A DNA stretch of 64,000 nucleotides from an uncultured Pseudomonadales bacterium (GTDB lineage Bacteria; Pseudomonadota; Gammaproteobacteria; Pseudomonadales; Azotimanducaceae), in contig OY282460.1 of NCBI GenBank assembly GCA_958296295.1, forward strand, positions 3,580,291 to 3,644,290, in the 5' to 3' direction. Shown here one piece after another: positions 17,925 through 27,161 of the stretch. Numbering within the stretch: the first letter of the stretch is position 1; every line of letters begins with the position of its first letter. Both the position numbers and the translations under genes were made by a program. The notes beneath the pieces are model-generated. The model did not search any database and was not told the DNA's origin. It worked only from the letters and a program-made list of their open reading frames with translations.

Positions 17925-18010
17925 CTTTCGCGGGCGACAATCCGCGAGACCGCGGCAAGCTGGTGATGGCTTGCGGCACCGGCAAGACGTTCACCTCGCT
18001 AGTGGTGTGC
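17925..18010 (+). pseudogene. Fragment of a restriction-type DEAD helicase (Walker A region)
   Basis: The plus-strand reading gives FAGDNPRDRGKLVMACGTGK followed by TFTSL, the Walker A segment of helicase subunits of restriction systems. Neither side continues the homology. The surrounding 17781-18406 holds no other gene that I can support; it includes the likely oriT neighbourhood just upstream of the relaxase, but no nick site was identified. Confidence 0.6.
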
Positions 18011-18406
18011 TCCTCGAAGGCGCAAGGCAGGTCCCGTGAGGACGCCGTGATCGCCGCCATGAAGCGAATCGTCAAGCACGATCTCTTGGAAACCTCTGAC
18101 ATTCAACAAAGGAAGCGGTGCGACGGCCACGGCGGGTGCAATGGTGGCCCTTGCGGCGTTTTCGCTGCCAACAATTTCAACTAATTCGACCACTCGAAGC
18201 ATACGCTGCGCCTCGATTGACCCGCAACCGCCTGCCTCTCAATAGTTCGTGGAAGTACTTTGCTGCCCGTGGCGGTGCGTGCGGGTTCACCACTTAAGAC
18301 ATTGATTTCAGCTTGCAAACTGGTTGACGCATGCGCACCATTATCCCTCGTGGTCGCTGGTGCGGCATCAGCGATCAAAACTTGAGAAGAGAGGAGGTGC
18401 GCCTGG

Positions 18407-19606
18407 ATGGGCGCCAACGACGAGTCGCCCCCTTGCCTGGTCCACCGGCACGAAGTGCGGCGCGCCTCGCATCGCCTGCGGCGGCACATCCGCGGGGAGA
18501 CGCGGCACGCGATCACATCGGCGAATCCGCCGATGCCCGATCCCGCGACCGGCAAGCCGCTGGGGGTCGAGTTGCTCGCCCCGACGATGGACGCGGCCAC
18601 GGCCGCGGCGCTGCGCAAGGAGCGGAAGGCGGCGCTGGCCGGCAAGGCGGGACGCCGGCCCCTTCCCTACGCCGAGCTGCTCTTCACCGCCGCCCGGCGC
18701 GTCGGCGAACACGCTTGGACGCCCGACCAGGCGCGGCGGTGGGCGTCGGCGATCCCGGACTGGATCGCCAAGACCTATCCCGACAGCCCGATCATGGATT
18801 GCGCCCTCCACATGGACGAGTCGCAATTCCATGTCCACGCGCTCATCTTCCCGCGGGGACGGGCGCGCGACGGCGCGCTCGGCTACGGGATGACGGTCGC
18901 CAGCCGCGCCGCGGACGCGGCGATCCGCGGCGCGCCCGTTCCGCCGCGGCTGGGCCACGAGGAGAAGAAGGCGGCGGCGACGCGGCTGCAGGACAACGCT
19001 TGGGAGGCGCTTGGCAAACCCTTCGGGCTAGGCCGCGGCGAGAAGGGGAGCGCCCGCAAGACACAGGCGCTCAGCGATGCCGAACGCGGCAAACGGATGG
19101 TCGAGGAAGCCGAAGAGCGGGCGGCGGCACGCGACGCGCGCAGCCAAGCGAACCTGAAAGAGACGCAACGCCTGCTCGACGAGCAACGCGGGCTGACCCC
19201 CGCGTTCCGGCGCAGGGCTGTCGCGCGCGACGAGGCGAAGGCCAAGGCGAAGGTGGCGGCGGCCAACGAGCTGATGGCCGAAGCCAAGGCGAAGATGGAG
19301 GAAGGGAACGAGCGCATGGCCAAGGGGGCGTCGAGCGAGCTGCTGGCGCGGAAGGCGTGGGCGGCCGTTGAAGCGGCAAGGCGCAACCTCGTCGACATCG
19401 CCAGGGAGTGGCGGGAACGGATGGGGCCGCGAAGCGCCGCCTGGCGGCGCGTCGAGGACGCGCTCGACCGCGGGGGCGTCGTCGCCGAGCCCGTGGAGCG
19501 GCCGCGTTCGGCGGTCGACGAGCTGCGGGAGCATTCCCGGGCGCATCGGCGCGAACTGAGGTCGCAAGCCAACGCGGGCCGAACCGGCAAAGGGAGGGAA
19601 CGATGA
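18407..19606 (+). CDS. MobV-type relaxase (plasmid mobilization protein)
   Basis: 399 residues. The signature CALHMDESQFHVHALIFP (about residue 125) has the HxDE and HxH histidines of Pre/MobV relaxases. The N-terminal part holds an RHEVRRASHRLRRH stretch; after the catalytic domain comes a long Ala/Lys/Glu-rich coiled coil (about 215-330). Perfect AGGAGGT eight bases before ATG 18407. It would nick oriT and pilot single-stranded DNA through a helper conjugation system. A related but broken copy is at 24830-25388. Confidence 0.85.
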   Translation: MGANDESPPCLVHRHEVRRASHRLRRHIRGETRHAITSANPPMPDPATGKPLGVELLAPTMDAATAAALRKERKAALAGKAGRRPLPYAELLFTAARRVGEHAWTPDQARRWASAIPDWIAKTYPDSPIMDCALHMDESQFHVHALIFPRGRARDGALGYGMTVASRAADAAIRGAPVPPRLGHEEKKAAATRLQDNAWEALGKPFGLGRGEKGSARKTQALSDAERGKRMVEEAEERAAARDARSQANLKETQRLLDEQRGLTPAFRRRAVARDEAKAKAKVAAANELMAEAKAKMEEGNERMAKGASSELLARKAWAAVEAARRNLVDIAREWRERMGPRSAAWRRVEDALDRGGVVAEPVERPRSAVDELREHSRAHRRELRSQANAGRTGKGRER

Positions 19607-19917
19607 CGAACACGCGGATGCCGCCAAGCGCGAAGCGCGCCCGGCGGCCCACCACGAGTTGGGGCTTGCGGGGCGGTTTCGCTTCCAACGCCTTGAGCGT
19701 TGCCCTGCGAGCCTTGCCCGCGGACGCCGACGAGAAGGGCTGGAAGTGCTCCATCCGGACCTCCAGGCGGGCGTTCGCGGCACTCGGAGAAGCGCAATCG
19801 CCGAACACGCCGATCATCGAAGGCGTTGCGGGAGGCGGCGAAGAAGCGGTCCGAGCGGGGGGACGAGTTCATGGCGGAAGCGGTGCTGCTGGCCGAGGAC
19901 GCCGTTGCGACCCTTGA
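19603..19917 (+). CDS. Small hypothetical protein downstream of relaxase
   Basis: An open frame from ATG 19603, overlapping the relaxase stop (ATGA), with AGGGAGG upstream. The 104-residue product is basic at the start (MPPSAKRARRPTTSW) and has no recognised domain. Frames compete here: another frame at 19700-20023 contains a helical stretch REAAKKRSERGDEFMAEAV, so a frameshifted gene is possible. It contains one copy of the 101-bp dispersed repeat. The remainder to 20423 holds no gene I can support. Confidence 0.35.
   Translation: MTNTRMPPSAKRARRPTTSWGLRGGFASNALSVALRALPADADEKGWKCSIRTSRRAFAALGEAQSPNTPIIEGVAGGGEEAVRAGGRVHGGSGAAGRGRRCDP
19761..19861 (+). repeat. 101-bp dispersed repeat, copy A
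   Basis: This stretch and 26977-27077 are colinear over 101 bp with four mismatches and no gap. Each copy follows a MobV relaxase gene (the intact one here; the IS21-broken one for copy B), so the repeat probably marks a duplicated mobilization module. Confidence 0.9.
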
Positions 19918-20423
19918 TGGCGAGCCGGACGCGAGCGAACGGCCACGGCGGCGCCACGCGCAGGACGGCTTGGCCGAGCGGGGACTGGCGCGCACACGGC
20001 CACAGGGACGCGAACCGCGCTGAAAACGCCATGGCAGGACACCCTTGGGGCAAAACGCCCCTTGGAGAGCGTCGCAGGGCGTTTTACGGGATGCGGGCGT
20101 AAAGCGTTGCAGGCGGGCTGGCTGCCGCAGCGCAACCGATGCTGGTCGTCGCCCGCGTCGTGCAGGTCAAGCGCAAGTACGGGTTGACGATGGACGCGGC
20201 CGAGGAGGCGGAGATAGAGCGCGTCTTTGGATGGCTGCTCGGAAGCGGAGATGACGTGATAGTGCGTCGGGCGTAAACGGCCGTAGGCTGGCGCCGATGC
20301 GCGCGCCGAAAGGTGCGCTGCGGCGGCGCCGCCCCTTGATACTTCCTCTCAAGGGAAGATCAAGGGAAATTCAAGGGCAGGATCGGAGATGCCATACGGT
20401 GCAAGGGCTGGTCGCGAGTTCGC

Positions 20424-20484
20424 GTTACGCCGTGACACGCTCTCCGTTACGCCATGACACGCTTTCCGTTACGCCATGACACGC
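20424..20484. repeat. Three 22-bp iterons
   Basis: GTTACGCCGTGACACGCTCTCC, with near-identical copies, starts at 20424, 20446 and 20468 (period 22; the third copy is partial). They overlap the 3' end of the replication protein gene. Short direct repeats next to rep genes commonly bind the initiator at plasmid-type origins. That role is inferred. Confidence 0.8.
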
Positions 20485-21942
20485 ACGGGTGGCCACCTGC
20501 GCCGGCTTCTGCTTCTTGACGATGCGGTTGCCCGGCCTCGGCGGCCGTCTCGTGGGGGTTTGCGCCAACCATGACGTCTGGCGCGAAGGAGCGAAGATGC
20601 GGTAGTTGGCTCCGTCCCGTGCCAACTCGATCATATTGTCGTCGTCCAACTCCTCGAACGCCGTGATCGCCCTGTGCAGGTAGACGCGGTTTCTCGCGGG
20701 GTCGAGGCCGGCCATGCGCGCCAAGTCCGTCTTCGAGTACGCCCTGACGTACCTTGCGGCCGGGTTGGCCTCCTGTTCGGCCCTGTTGCGCTTCACCGCG
20801 CCGCCCTTGCCGCGGAGGGGCTTGCCGCTGGCGTCCAGCATTGGGCGTCCGATCGTGCGCGTGATGCCTACGCCTTTTCGCGCCGACAAGTCGATGGCTT
20901 CCATTGCGGCCAGATAGGCGCAGTACAGAGGCGTGCTGATCGTTCCGTAGTGCCGTAGTCGGTGCCAGTCGATGTTGACGCCTCGCGCGGCCGTGGGCGG
21001 CAACATGATCGAGAACCGCACAAAGGGGTCGTCGCGGCTGGCGGGAATCACCGGCACGCTGATGATCTGCACGCTGCCGACTCCGGGAACCAACACAGCG
21101 TTGAGGCCGTTCCGTATCAGGTGCAGCGCTGTCGGCAGGTTTTTCCAATCGCGCCGCTTGTTTTCCCACCCGTAGGGGTGCAGCCAATCGGCAATTGGCG
21201 GCACGTCGTCGATGGTCCTCCACGCGGGAACGTCGAACGTGTGCCAGTTGCCGTCGCGTTCCGAAATGCGCAGATGCAGCAGGGCGCCACAGAAGAGCTT
21301 CAGCGCCCAGGCCGCGCCCATTCCCCGCTCCGTGGTCTGCCCGCCGACGTGCTGGAACAGGCTCACGATCCAAAACGGAAACCCCTCGCCGTGTCCCAGC
21401 ACAGGCAGCAATTCGCCCTGTCTCGGCGGTTCGCGCAACTTCGGCAGCAGCGCGGCCTCCTTCCCGATGCGGCGAAGACGGGGCCAGCTCGCCTTGGACT
21501 TGGGTACGAACGGTGTCGTGTGTTTCGGCTGTTCGGCTTTCCACGCCCTCCAATCCCGCACCAGCGGCCCCAACGGATGCAGGGGGCGCGGGTTGGGCAT
21601 CGCCTTCCAGGCGGCGTGAACGGAGTCGGGGGTGCGCACGCTTTTCGTCGGGTTGCGCGTCCACGACACCAGGCCCACGCCGTCGCCCGCATTGCGTTCC
21701 ACGGCGCCCCATTGCCAGTCGCCGCCGCTTGTGTCGTCGGCGCCGCCTTCGACGATCACCTTGCGCAACAGCTTTGAAGCCGCGGCGTCTCCCGCGTCCG
21801 TGCGGAAGTCCGCTTGGCACAAGTCCGCCTCGCTCGGCACCAGTTCCCCGGGACACTCGTCGTCCTCGTTCTCCCGCCGGTGCAGCACCTCCGCCAGATA
21901 CCGCACCATGCCCATCCAGCTGTCCACGTCGGCGAGCTTCAT
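20425..21942 (-). CDS. Replication-associated protein of the integrated element
   Basis: 505 residues, not assigned to a named family. The start overlaps the stop of the RepA-like ATPase gene (ATGA). The middle contains conserved-looking segments (PFWIVSLFQHVGG, then IADWLHPYGW), and the C-terminal third has a likely winged-helix (KTDLARMAGLDPARNRVYLH, then FEELDDDNMI), consistent with DNA binding. The last residues read through the 22-bp iterons. As last gene of the primase operon it may be the initiator that recognises them. Function is inferred from position. Confidence 0.7.
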   Translation of the reverse strand: MKLADVDSWMGMVRYLAEVLHRRENEDDECPGELVPSEADLCQADFRTDAGDAAASKLLRKVIVEGGADDTSGGDWQWGAVERNAGDGVGLVSWTRNPTKSVRTPDSVHAAWKAMPNPRPLHPLGPLVRDWRAWKAEQPKHTTPFVPKSKASWPRLRRIGKEAALLPKLREPPRQGELLPVLGHGEGFPFWIVSLFQHVGGQTTERGMGAAWALKLFCGALLHLRISERDGNWHTFDVPAWRTIDDVPPIADWLHPYGWENKRRDWKNLPTALHLIRNGLNAVLVPGVGSVQIISVPVIPASRDDPFVRFSIMLPPTAARGVNIDWHRLRHYGTISTPLYCAYLAAMEAIDLSARKGVGITRTIGRPMLDASGKPLRGKGGAVKRNRAEQEANPAARYVRAYSKTDLARMAGLDPARNRVYLHRAITAFEELDDDNMIELARDGANYRIFAPSRQTSWLAQTPTRRPPRPGNRIVKKQKPAQVATRACHGVTESVSWRNGERVTA

Positions 21943-23102
21943 ATCACTGGGTGCTCGCCCACTTCCGGCGTACCTCCCTCGCGGCTCTCATCCGGGGTGC
22001 ACTGTATCCACAGCGGATGGCCGCTCACCCAGACGGAGGAGGTCTGCGGCGAGTAATTTCCCTTGAACAGGCGCAGGCAGGTCCCCGCGTGCGCGTCCGC
22101 GTCCTTGTCGGTGCCCTTCCCCAGGGTCATGGCGCTGCGCGCGGCGCCCTGCCAGTCCGTGCTGCCGGAATACTGCTGCCCCCTGGCCTTCGGCGGGTGC
22201 GCCAGTATCAGCACCGCGCTTTTGGCGTCGGCGGCCCACGCGCCGAGGTGCGACATGAACGCCCTGACCAGCGCCCTGTTGTTCTCGTCGCCACCGTAGG
22301 CCGCCGCCAGCACGTCGAGTACCAGCAGAGCCGCCCGCTTGTCGGACGCCTGCTTCAGAATCTCGCCCATAAGGGGCGTCCGGTCGCCGACCGTGGACGT
22401 GTGTTTGCGCTCCATCGGCCCCCACACCGGCCCGAGTCCCGCGGCGTACACCACGCGCAGCCGATCGTCGACGCCCTTGGCATCGCCGGTCCCGTCGATG
22501 GACTGGAACGCGCTCACGATCGCTTGGATGCGGCGCGTCATCTCGTCCAGATCGTCCTCCCATGTGACGTACACGACATGCTCCGGCTCGTTCGACGCCA
22601 ACGGAAGCTCCTGCTTTTGGGGGCTCTTTGCCGAAGCGGGCAGCCACAGGCGCCGCCCCTGCGCCACGCCGACGCTCAGCTGCAGGGCCATTCTCGACTT
22701 GCCGATTCCGCCGTCGCCGGTGAACAGGGCGGCCGTGCCCCGCGGCAGCGCGTTCTCGATCAGCCAACGCCTCGGCGGCACCTCGGCCGTGTGGTCGGTG
22801 CGAACGCGATCCTTTCCGATCAGCGGTTCGGGTGCAGGCGTGAACCGGCGCAGCAAATCGGGGTCGACGGCATCGAGCAGCGCATCGCGCAACGCGTCGT
22901 CGTCGACTTCGTCCGACACCCCCTCGGCAGCGGCGAGCACTGCAAGCCGCGCCTCCCTGATATCCGCCGTGGCGGCGCTCTCCGACGGCGGCGGGCTTCG
23001 GAGACACATGAGAGCGACCTCGTCCACCACGGCCCACAGCGCCTCGTCGTCCGCGTCCGTGGTGCCCGCGACCGCGTTCAGCCTCTCCTTGAAGGTGGTC
23101 AC
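21939..23102 (-). CDS. RepA-like AAA (RecA-fold) ATPase
   Basis: 387 residues from a GTG start that overlaps the primase stop (GTGA). Walker A is TGDGGIGKSRMALQL; a Walker B-like LLVLDVLAAAYGGDENN and a following helix with ILAHPPKARG match the hexameric RepA/AAA_25 replicative helicases of plasmids and satellite phages. The N-terminal 90 residues are acidic and variable. It should act with the adjacent primase in replication of the excised element. Confidence 0.87.
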   Translation of the reverse strand: MTTFKERLNAVAGTTDADDEALWAVVDEVALMCLRSPPPSESAATADIREARLAVLAAAEGVSDEVDDDALRDALLDAVDPDLLRRFTPAPEPLIGKDRVRTDHTAEVPPRRWLIENALPRGTAALFTGDGGIGKSRMALQLSVGVAQGRRLWLPASAKSPQKQELPLASNEPEHVVYVTWEDDLDEMTRRIQAIVSAFQSIDGTGDAKGVDDRLRVVYAAGLGPVWGPMERKHTSTVGDRTPLMGEILKQASDKRAALLVLDVLAAAYGGDENNRALVRAFMSHLGAWAADAKSAVLILAHPPKARGQQYSGSTDWQGAARSAMTLGKGTDKDADAHAGTCLRLFKGNYSPQTSSVWVSGHPLWIQCTPDESREGGTPEVGEHPVI

Positions 23103-24043
23103 GACATCTCCTCGAGTTGCTGCGCCGGATCGGAATCGTCCGGCAGTCTGCGTCTCCTGCACAGCACCCGCCGCCCCCGGAGTTCCGCGAGCAGGCGTAT
23201 CGCCGCCGCCCGTCCAGGCCGATCGCCGTCCGGCCACAGCTCGATCTCCCGCCCCGTGGCCGCGAGCTCGTCCGCCCGCCTGGGAAGCCCGGACGATCCG
23301 CCCGCGGCCCACGCCTCCGTTCCAGTCGCGGCGATGGCGAGCGCGTCGATGGGCCCTTCGCAAACGGCGAGCGCCGGCGAATGCCGCGGCGGGTAAGCCC
23401 GGAACCACGCGCCCGCCAACCGCCCGACGGCGAACCGGCAGCGGCTCCCGTCGGCCCACGCGCATCGCCGTCCGTCGTCGGCCAGCGCTTCGACCACTAG
23501 AGCGCGGGTGCGCGGTTCGCCGGCACCGGCCAGTATCGACAGGAGGAACAACACCGCCCCGGCCGCCCCCGTCGGCGGCAGCGCCCTGGCGTAGGGTCCG
23601 CCCTGCGCGACCTGCCGCCATGTCGACGCCGGCAGCCAGCGCACGTCGGCGTTGAACCGCGCGACCCCTCTGGACGCGAGATAGCGCTGCGCGGGGGTGC
23701 CGGCCGGCCGGCGTGCGTTCCGCGCCCACATTCTCGCCGCGTCGACCCTGTCGTCGTCCGAGCGCGGGACGCCCCGAGACGGCCCGCGCCACGACCCGGG
23801 GGATGCCCCGCGGGATTTCGCCGTCCCGTCCGGGAACGCCGCGGCGAGGATCGCTCCCCGGCCAGCGCATCGGCGGCAGCCGAACAACGCCGCGCCGCCG
23901 CCCCTGCGCCGGTCGTTGACGTGGAAACGGTCCGTGCCGCCGCATGACGGGCACGGCCCGACCAGCTCCGCGCCCCGCCAGCGGAGGCCGAGCCCGCCCG
24001 CGACGCTCTGCCACGCGGCGAAGGTCGGTAGTGCCCCGTTCAT
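23099..24043 (-). CDS. Zinc-finger / Toprim DNA primase
   Basis: 314 residues. The N-terminal zinc ribbon is CPSCGGTDRFHVND with the second pair CRRCAG; the Toprim core follows as LAVCEGPIDALAIAATG and IELWPDGDRPGRAAA. It is shorter than DnaG and typical of phage-satellite and plasmid primases. First of three overlapping genes (with RepA-like ATPase and Rep). It lies 27 bp from the AlpA regulator gene and probably shares its promoter. Confidence 0.9.
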   Translation of the reverse strand: MNGALPTFAAWQSVAGGLGLRWRGAELVGPCPSCGGTDRFHVNDRRRGGGAALFGCRRCAGRGAILAAAFPDGTAKSRGASPGSWRGPSRGVPRSDDDRVDAARMWARNARRPAGTPAQRYLASRGVARFNADVRWLPASTWRQVAQGGPYARALPPTGAAGAVLFLLSILAGAGEPRTRALVVEALADDGRRCAWADGSRCRFAVGRLAGAWFRAYPPRHSPALAVCEGPIDALAIAATGTEAWAAGGSSGLPRRADELAATGREIELWPDGDRPGRAAAIRLLAELRGRRVLCRRRRLPDDSDPAQQLEEMS

Positions 24044-24070
24044 CGCCGGCGTCTCCGCAGGTGGTGTCGG

Positions 24071-24325
24071 CTAAACAGTGTGGACAGTGGGGCTTTTGCT
24101 TTCGGGATGCGGCAGCCGCGCAGCGACGGGGCGACTGCTGGCCCAGCGCTCCACGTCGCTCCGGCGCCATCGCACACCCCGCGTGGCGACGCGGATCGGC
24201 GGGGGAAACCGGCCGGTCTTGACGAGCTCATACACGGTCGATCTACTCAGACCGACCGCGACGCAGACGTCGCGCAGACGGTAGAGTAGGACGGGGTCTG
24301 GGGTCGGCTGTTGGGGGAAGTTCAT
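24071..24325 (-). CDS. AlpA family transcriptional regulator / excisionase
   Basis: 84 residues with a MerR-like winged helix: YRLRDVCVAVGLSRSTVYEL, then TGRFPPPIRVATRGVRWRRS. This is the standard AlpA family pattern seen in P4-type elements, where it activates excision and integrase expression. It precedes the primase operon. The control region would be the AT-rich 24326-24480 upstream. Confidence 0.92.
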   Translation of the reverse strand: MNFPQQPTPDPVLLYRLRDVCVAVGLSRSTVYELVKTGRFPPPIRVATRGVRWRRSDVERWASSRPVAARLPHPESKSPTVHTV

Positions 24326-24472
24326 GAAACAGTCCTATGTCGTTTTTTAAGATCCGCTAGTAAATATGAACAGTGCCATACTTTGCAAGCTTTTTGGAGA
24401 AAGTGACAAAAATAAGACCGGAAGGTTGACAATACAGAATCAGAAGATGCGGAGCATCCGCCAAAAACGACA

Positions 24473-24652
24473 TTTGGCCATTTTGCCATTTTGGTCATTT
24501 GGCTATTTTGGCCATTTGGCTATTTTGGCCATTTGGCTATTTTGGCTATTTTGGCCATTTGGCTATTTTGGCCATTTGGCTATTTTGGCCATTTGGCTAT
24601 TTTTGGCTATTTTGGCCATTTGTCAATTTTGGCCATTTGTCAATTTTGCCAT
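24473..24652. repeat. Low-GC tandem array of a 17-bp unit
   Basis: Reiterations of GGCTATTTTGGCCATTT and shorter variants fill this stretch, which is strikingly AT-rich against the GC-rich surroundings. It grades into three copies of ATTCCGCCAAA (24650-24700). Forward frames through it give a low-complexity Trp/Leu/Ile/Phe string that is not a credible protein. Position upstream of the AlpA-primase operon suits a replication or partition site. The surrounding 24326-24829 shows no gene. Confidence 0.85.
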
Positions 24653-24829
24653 TCCGCCAAAGAGCCATTCCGCCAAAAAAACGACATTCCGCCAAAATAA
24701 CGAAACGCGGAGCATCCAAAAAGAGACATCCTTCCCAAAGAGATCAAAACACTTCTCGGACAGTTGTCTTTCCCTCGATCCGAATGCGGTGCCACAGTTC
24801 GACCCGTCAGCCCATCCAACAGCGATCAA

Positions 24830-25388
24830 CGTGAGCGACTCACCCATACAGATGGCCCAAGGTCTGCGGCGCCAGCTCATAGACGAAGACGCGACGAAGA
24901 CGCGCAGGCTTGCCCACGTCCGCGGCGAGGTGCGCAGCGAAGCGACTCGGCTCGCAAACGCCGACAAGCCCGGCCCGCCGATGTCGTGGAACTCGCGCCG
25001 TCGCTCGGCAAGGAGCAGATCGCCGCGCTGGAGAAGGAGCGCCGGCGACACCTGCGAGGCAAGCGGGGCCGACCGCCGAACGCGATGCGCGAAATCGTGA
25101 TGTGGGGGCCGCCGGGGCACAAGTCGGCGCAGGCCTGGCCGCGGGCGCAGTCGGAGGAGTGGGCCAACGACGGGCCAACGACACCCTTGCGTGGGTGAGG
25201 CGGCGCTTCCCCGACTCGCTCGTGATCGCCGCCAGCCTGCACATGGACGAGGGGTCGCCGCACGTGCATACATGCCTGTTTCCACGCTACAGGGACGCTG
25301 CGGGCGAACTGGCGTACGGATGGAAGCGGACCGAATCCGCCGCCGCGGATCGCCTTGGGCGGGACGCCGCAACTGAACGGCGGCGGGC
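24830..25388 (+). pseudogene. Second MobV-type relaxase, frameshifted and truncated by IS21-type element
   Basis: Three frames in succession give relaxase segments. They are AQGLRRQLIDEDATKTRRL, then VELAPSLGKEQIAALEKERR with REIVMWGPPGHKS, then WVRRRFPDSLVIAASLHMDE followed by GSPHVHTCLFPRY, which carries the HxDE and HxH catalytic motif. Homology stops at 25388 where the IS21-type terminal sequence begins. A relative of the intact relaxase at 18407, not an identical copy. Confidence 0.8.
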
Positions 25389-25581
25389 TGTCAAGCGACA
25401 TCAGAAACTGACCCTTTGGCGACACGAAAACTGACCCCCTTTGTCTTGGGCCACCGACGCTTTTCGCCGGTGGAGTTGGTCGCGGTCTTGCGCGGGGTTG
25501 TCCACGCTTTGTCCACGGCGCCGTCCCTGGATTGAACCGGTGCGGTGGGCAAAGGGTGGACAACCCCGCTTCGCCGCCGCC

Positions 25582-26372
25582 TCATGGTCGCCCGGCCACC
25601 TGGACGGCCGGCGGCGCGGAGACCTTCAGCACGCCGGCGCGACGCTTCTCGCGGAGCCGGTAGCTCTCGCCCGTGATCGTCAGCACGTGGCTGTGGTGCA
25701 GCAGGCGGTCGAGGATGGCGGTGGCCACCACGGCGTCGCCGAACACCTCGCCCCACTCGGCGACCGACCGGTTCGACGTGATCATCATGCTGCCGCGCTC
25801 GTAGCGCCTCGACACCAGCTGGAAGAACAGGTGCGCGGCGCGCGGCTCGAACGGCAGATAGCCGAGTTCGTCGACGATGAGCAGCTTCGGCTTGGCGTGG
25901 AACGCGAGGCGCTCGTCGAGCCGGCCCTCGCCGTTGGCCTTGACCAGAGACGCCATCACGGCCTGGGCGGTCGAGAACAGCACCGAGTAGCGCTGCCGGA
26001 TCGCCTCGCGTCCGAGCGCCACGGCCAGATGCGTCTGCCGACGCCCGGCGGGCCGAGCAGGAACGCAGCGTCGCCGTGCGCGATCCACCGCGACGCCGCC
26101 AGTTCCCGCACCTGGCGCTCGTCGACGCTCGGCTGCGCCTTGAAGTCGAAGTCCGCGAGTTCCCGAACGGCCGGGAAGTGGGCGATCTTGAAGGCCATCT
26201 CGATGCGCCGCTCGTCCCGGCGCGCCACCTCCCGCCCGATCAGGAACGCCACCGCCTCGCGCAGCGTCATCCCCTTCTCCGCCGCCTCGTCCAGCAGGCT
26301 GTCGAGCTGGTCGCGGATCGCGGTGAGCCGCAGCCGCGTCAGATGCGCGGCCAAGGCCTCGTGGTCGACCAT
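25582..26372 (-). pseudogene. istB: istB, IS21 helper ATPase, frameshifted in Walker A
   Basis: ATG 26372 begins MVDHEALAAHLTRLRLTAIR, a normal IstB N-terminus. The Walker A reads LLGPPGVG then loses one base where the Lys codon should be (near 26040), and homology resumes as THLAVALGREAIRQRY in the next frame. Walker B is KLLIVDELGYLPF. The remainder to 25582 is complete. Inactive unless the frame is restored. Confidence 0.85.
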
Positions 26373-26961
26373 CTCGGAACCTGCCGCCGGCCACGGCCGC
26401 GTACTCGTCGAGCGGACGCAGCAGCGCGGGTTCCTTCGCGTCCGCTCCGCCTTCGGACGGCGCCGCCTCCCGGCGCGGCCCGGCGTTGACCCCGGCCAGA
26501 TGCGCCCGCTCGACGATCCGAGCACGCCGGCCGGCGTGCTCGGCGTGATCCGCCACGACCTCCGCGCCGCGGTGGACGCGCACCCGACCGCCGCAGACCA
26601 CCACGCGCACCCGCTCGCCGATCAGACGCCACGGCACCGAATAGGCGTTCGTGTCCACCGTCACCGCGCAGTCCGCCCGCACCTTGCGGATCAGATCCCG
26701 CAGCTGCCCGAACGGCGGCCGACCGGCGCACGGGCGCAGACGCTCCGCCTCGCCCCCGAAACGCTCCATCGGCGTCTCGCCGGTGGTGCCGTGGCGGCGC
26801 TTGTCCGCGATCTCGCGCTGCCACCACGCCAGGTGCCCCCGCAGCGCCTCCAGACTCTCGAACTCGCGCCCCGCGATCGCGTTGCCCTTGACGTGGCGCA
26901 CGCCCCGTTCGTCCGCGTAGGCCCGCCGCGAGTAGCCCAGCGTCGCCACCGAGTTCGCCAT
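26373..26961 (-). pseudogene. istA: istA, IS21 transposase with internal deletion
   Basis: Starts MANSVATLGYSRRAY and jumps directly to ADERGVRHVKGNAIAGREF. In intact IstA these segments are separated by about a hundred residues that hold catalytic residues. The C-terminal part (RDLIRKVRADCAVTVDTNAY, then WRLIGERVRVVV) is normal, but the stop has been lost and the frame runs on into istB. A deletion derivative. Confidence 0.8.
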
Positions 26962-26976
26962 CAGGATCTGCTGGAG

Positions 26977-27077
26977 CTCCAGGCGGGCGTTCGCGGCACT
27001 CGAAGAAGCGCAGTCGCCGAACACGCCGGTCATCGAAGGCGTTGCGGGAGGGGGCGAAGAAGCGGTCCGAGCGGGGG
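26977..27077 (+). repeat. 101-bp dispersed repeat, copy B
   Basis: Four mismatches in 101 bp against 19761-19861. It directly abuts the right end of the IS21-type remnant, consistent with that IS having inserted in a duplicated relaxase module. Confidence 0.9.
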
Positions 27078-27161
27078 AGACAGGCAGAGGTAGGCGCCCG
27101 CGTCCGCCCACCGCCTTTCACGGCAGAGGCGACGCTCCTGATAGCGCACACACGCTGAGAG

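Larger units (their letters stand above)
25388..26976 (-). mobile_element. IS21-family element, decayed
   Basis: The left boundary contains TGTCAAGCGACATC and two copies of AAACTGACCC (25405-25437), typical of IS21-type multiple terminal repeats. Inside are an IstB gene with a frameshift and an IstA gene with its catalytic core deleted, both on the minus strand. The right boundary abuts repeat copy B at 26977. The element cannot transpose by itself. Confidence 0.75.

Noticed and set aside
19700..20023. Alternative small gene in another frame after the relaxase
   Set aside because: Helical segment is suggestive, but no ribosome site or homology; mentioned only in the competing entry.
24473..24652. 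CRISPR array
   Set aside because: Repeats are contiguous 17-bp units without unique spacers, and no cas genes are present.
24366..25100. Trp/Leu/Phe-rich frame through the 17-bp tandem array
   Set aside because: Low-complexity product of repeated DNA with no domain; treated as a repeat array.
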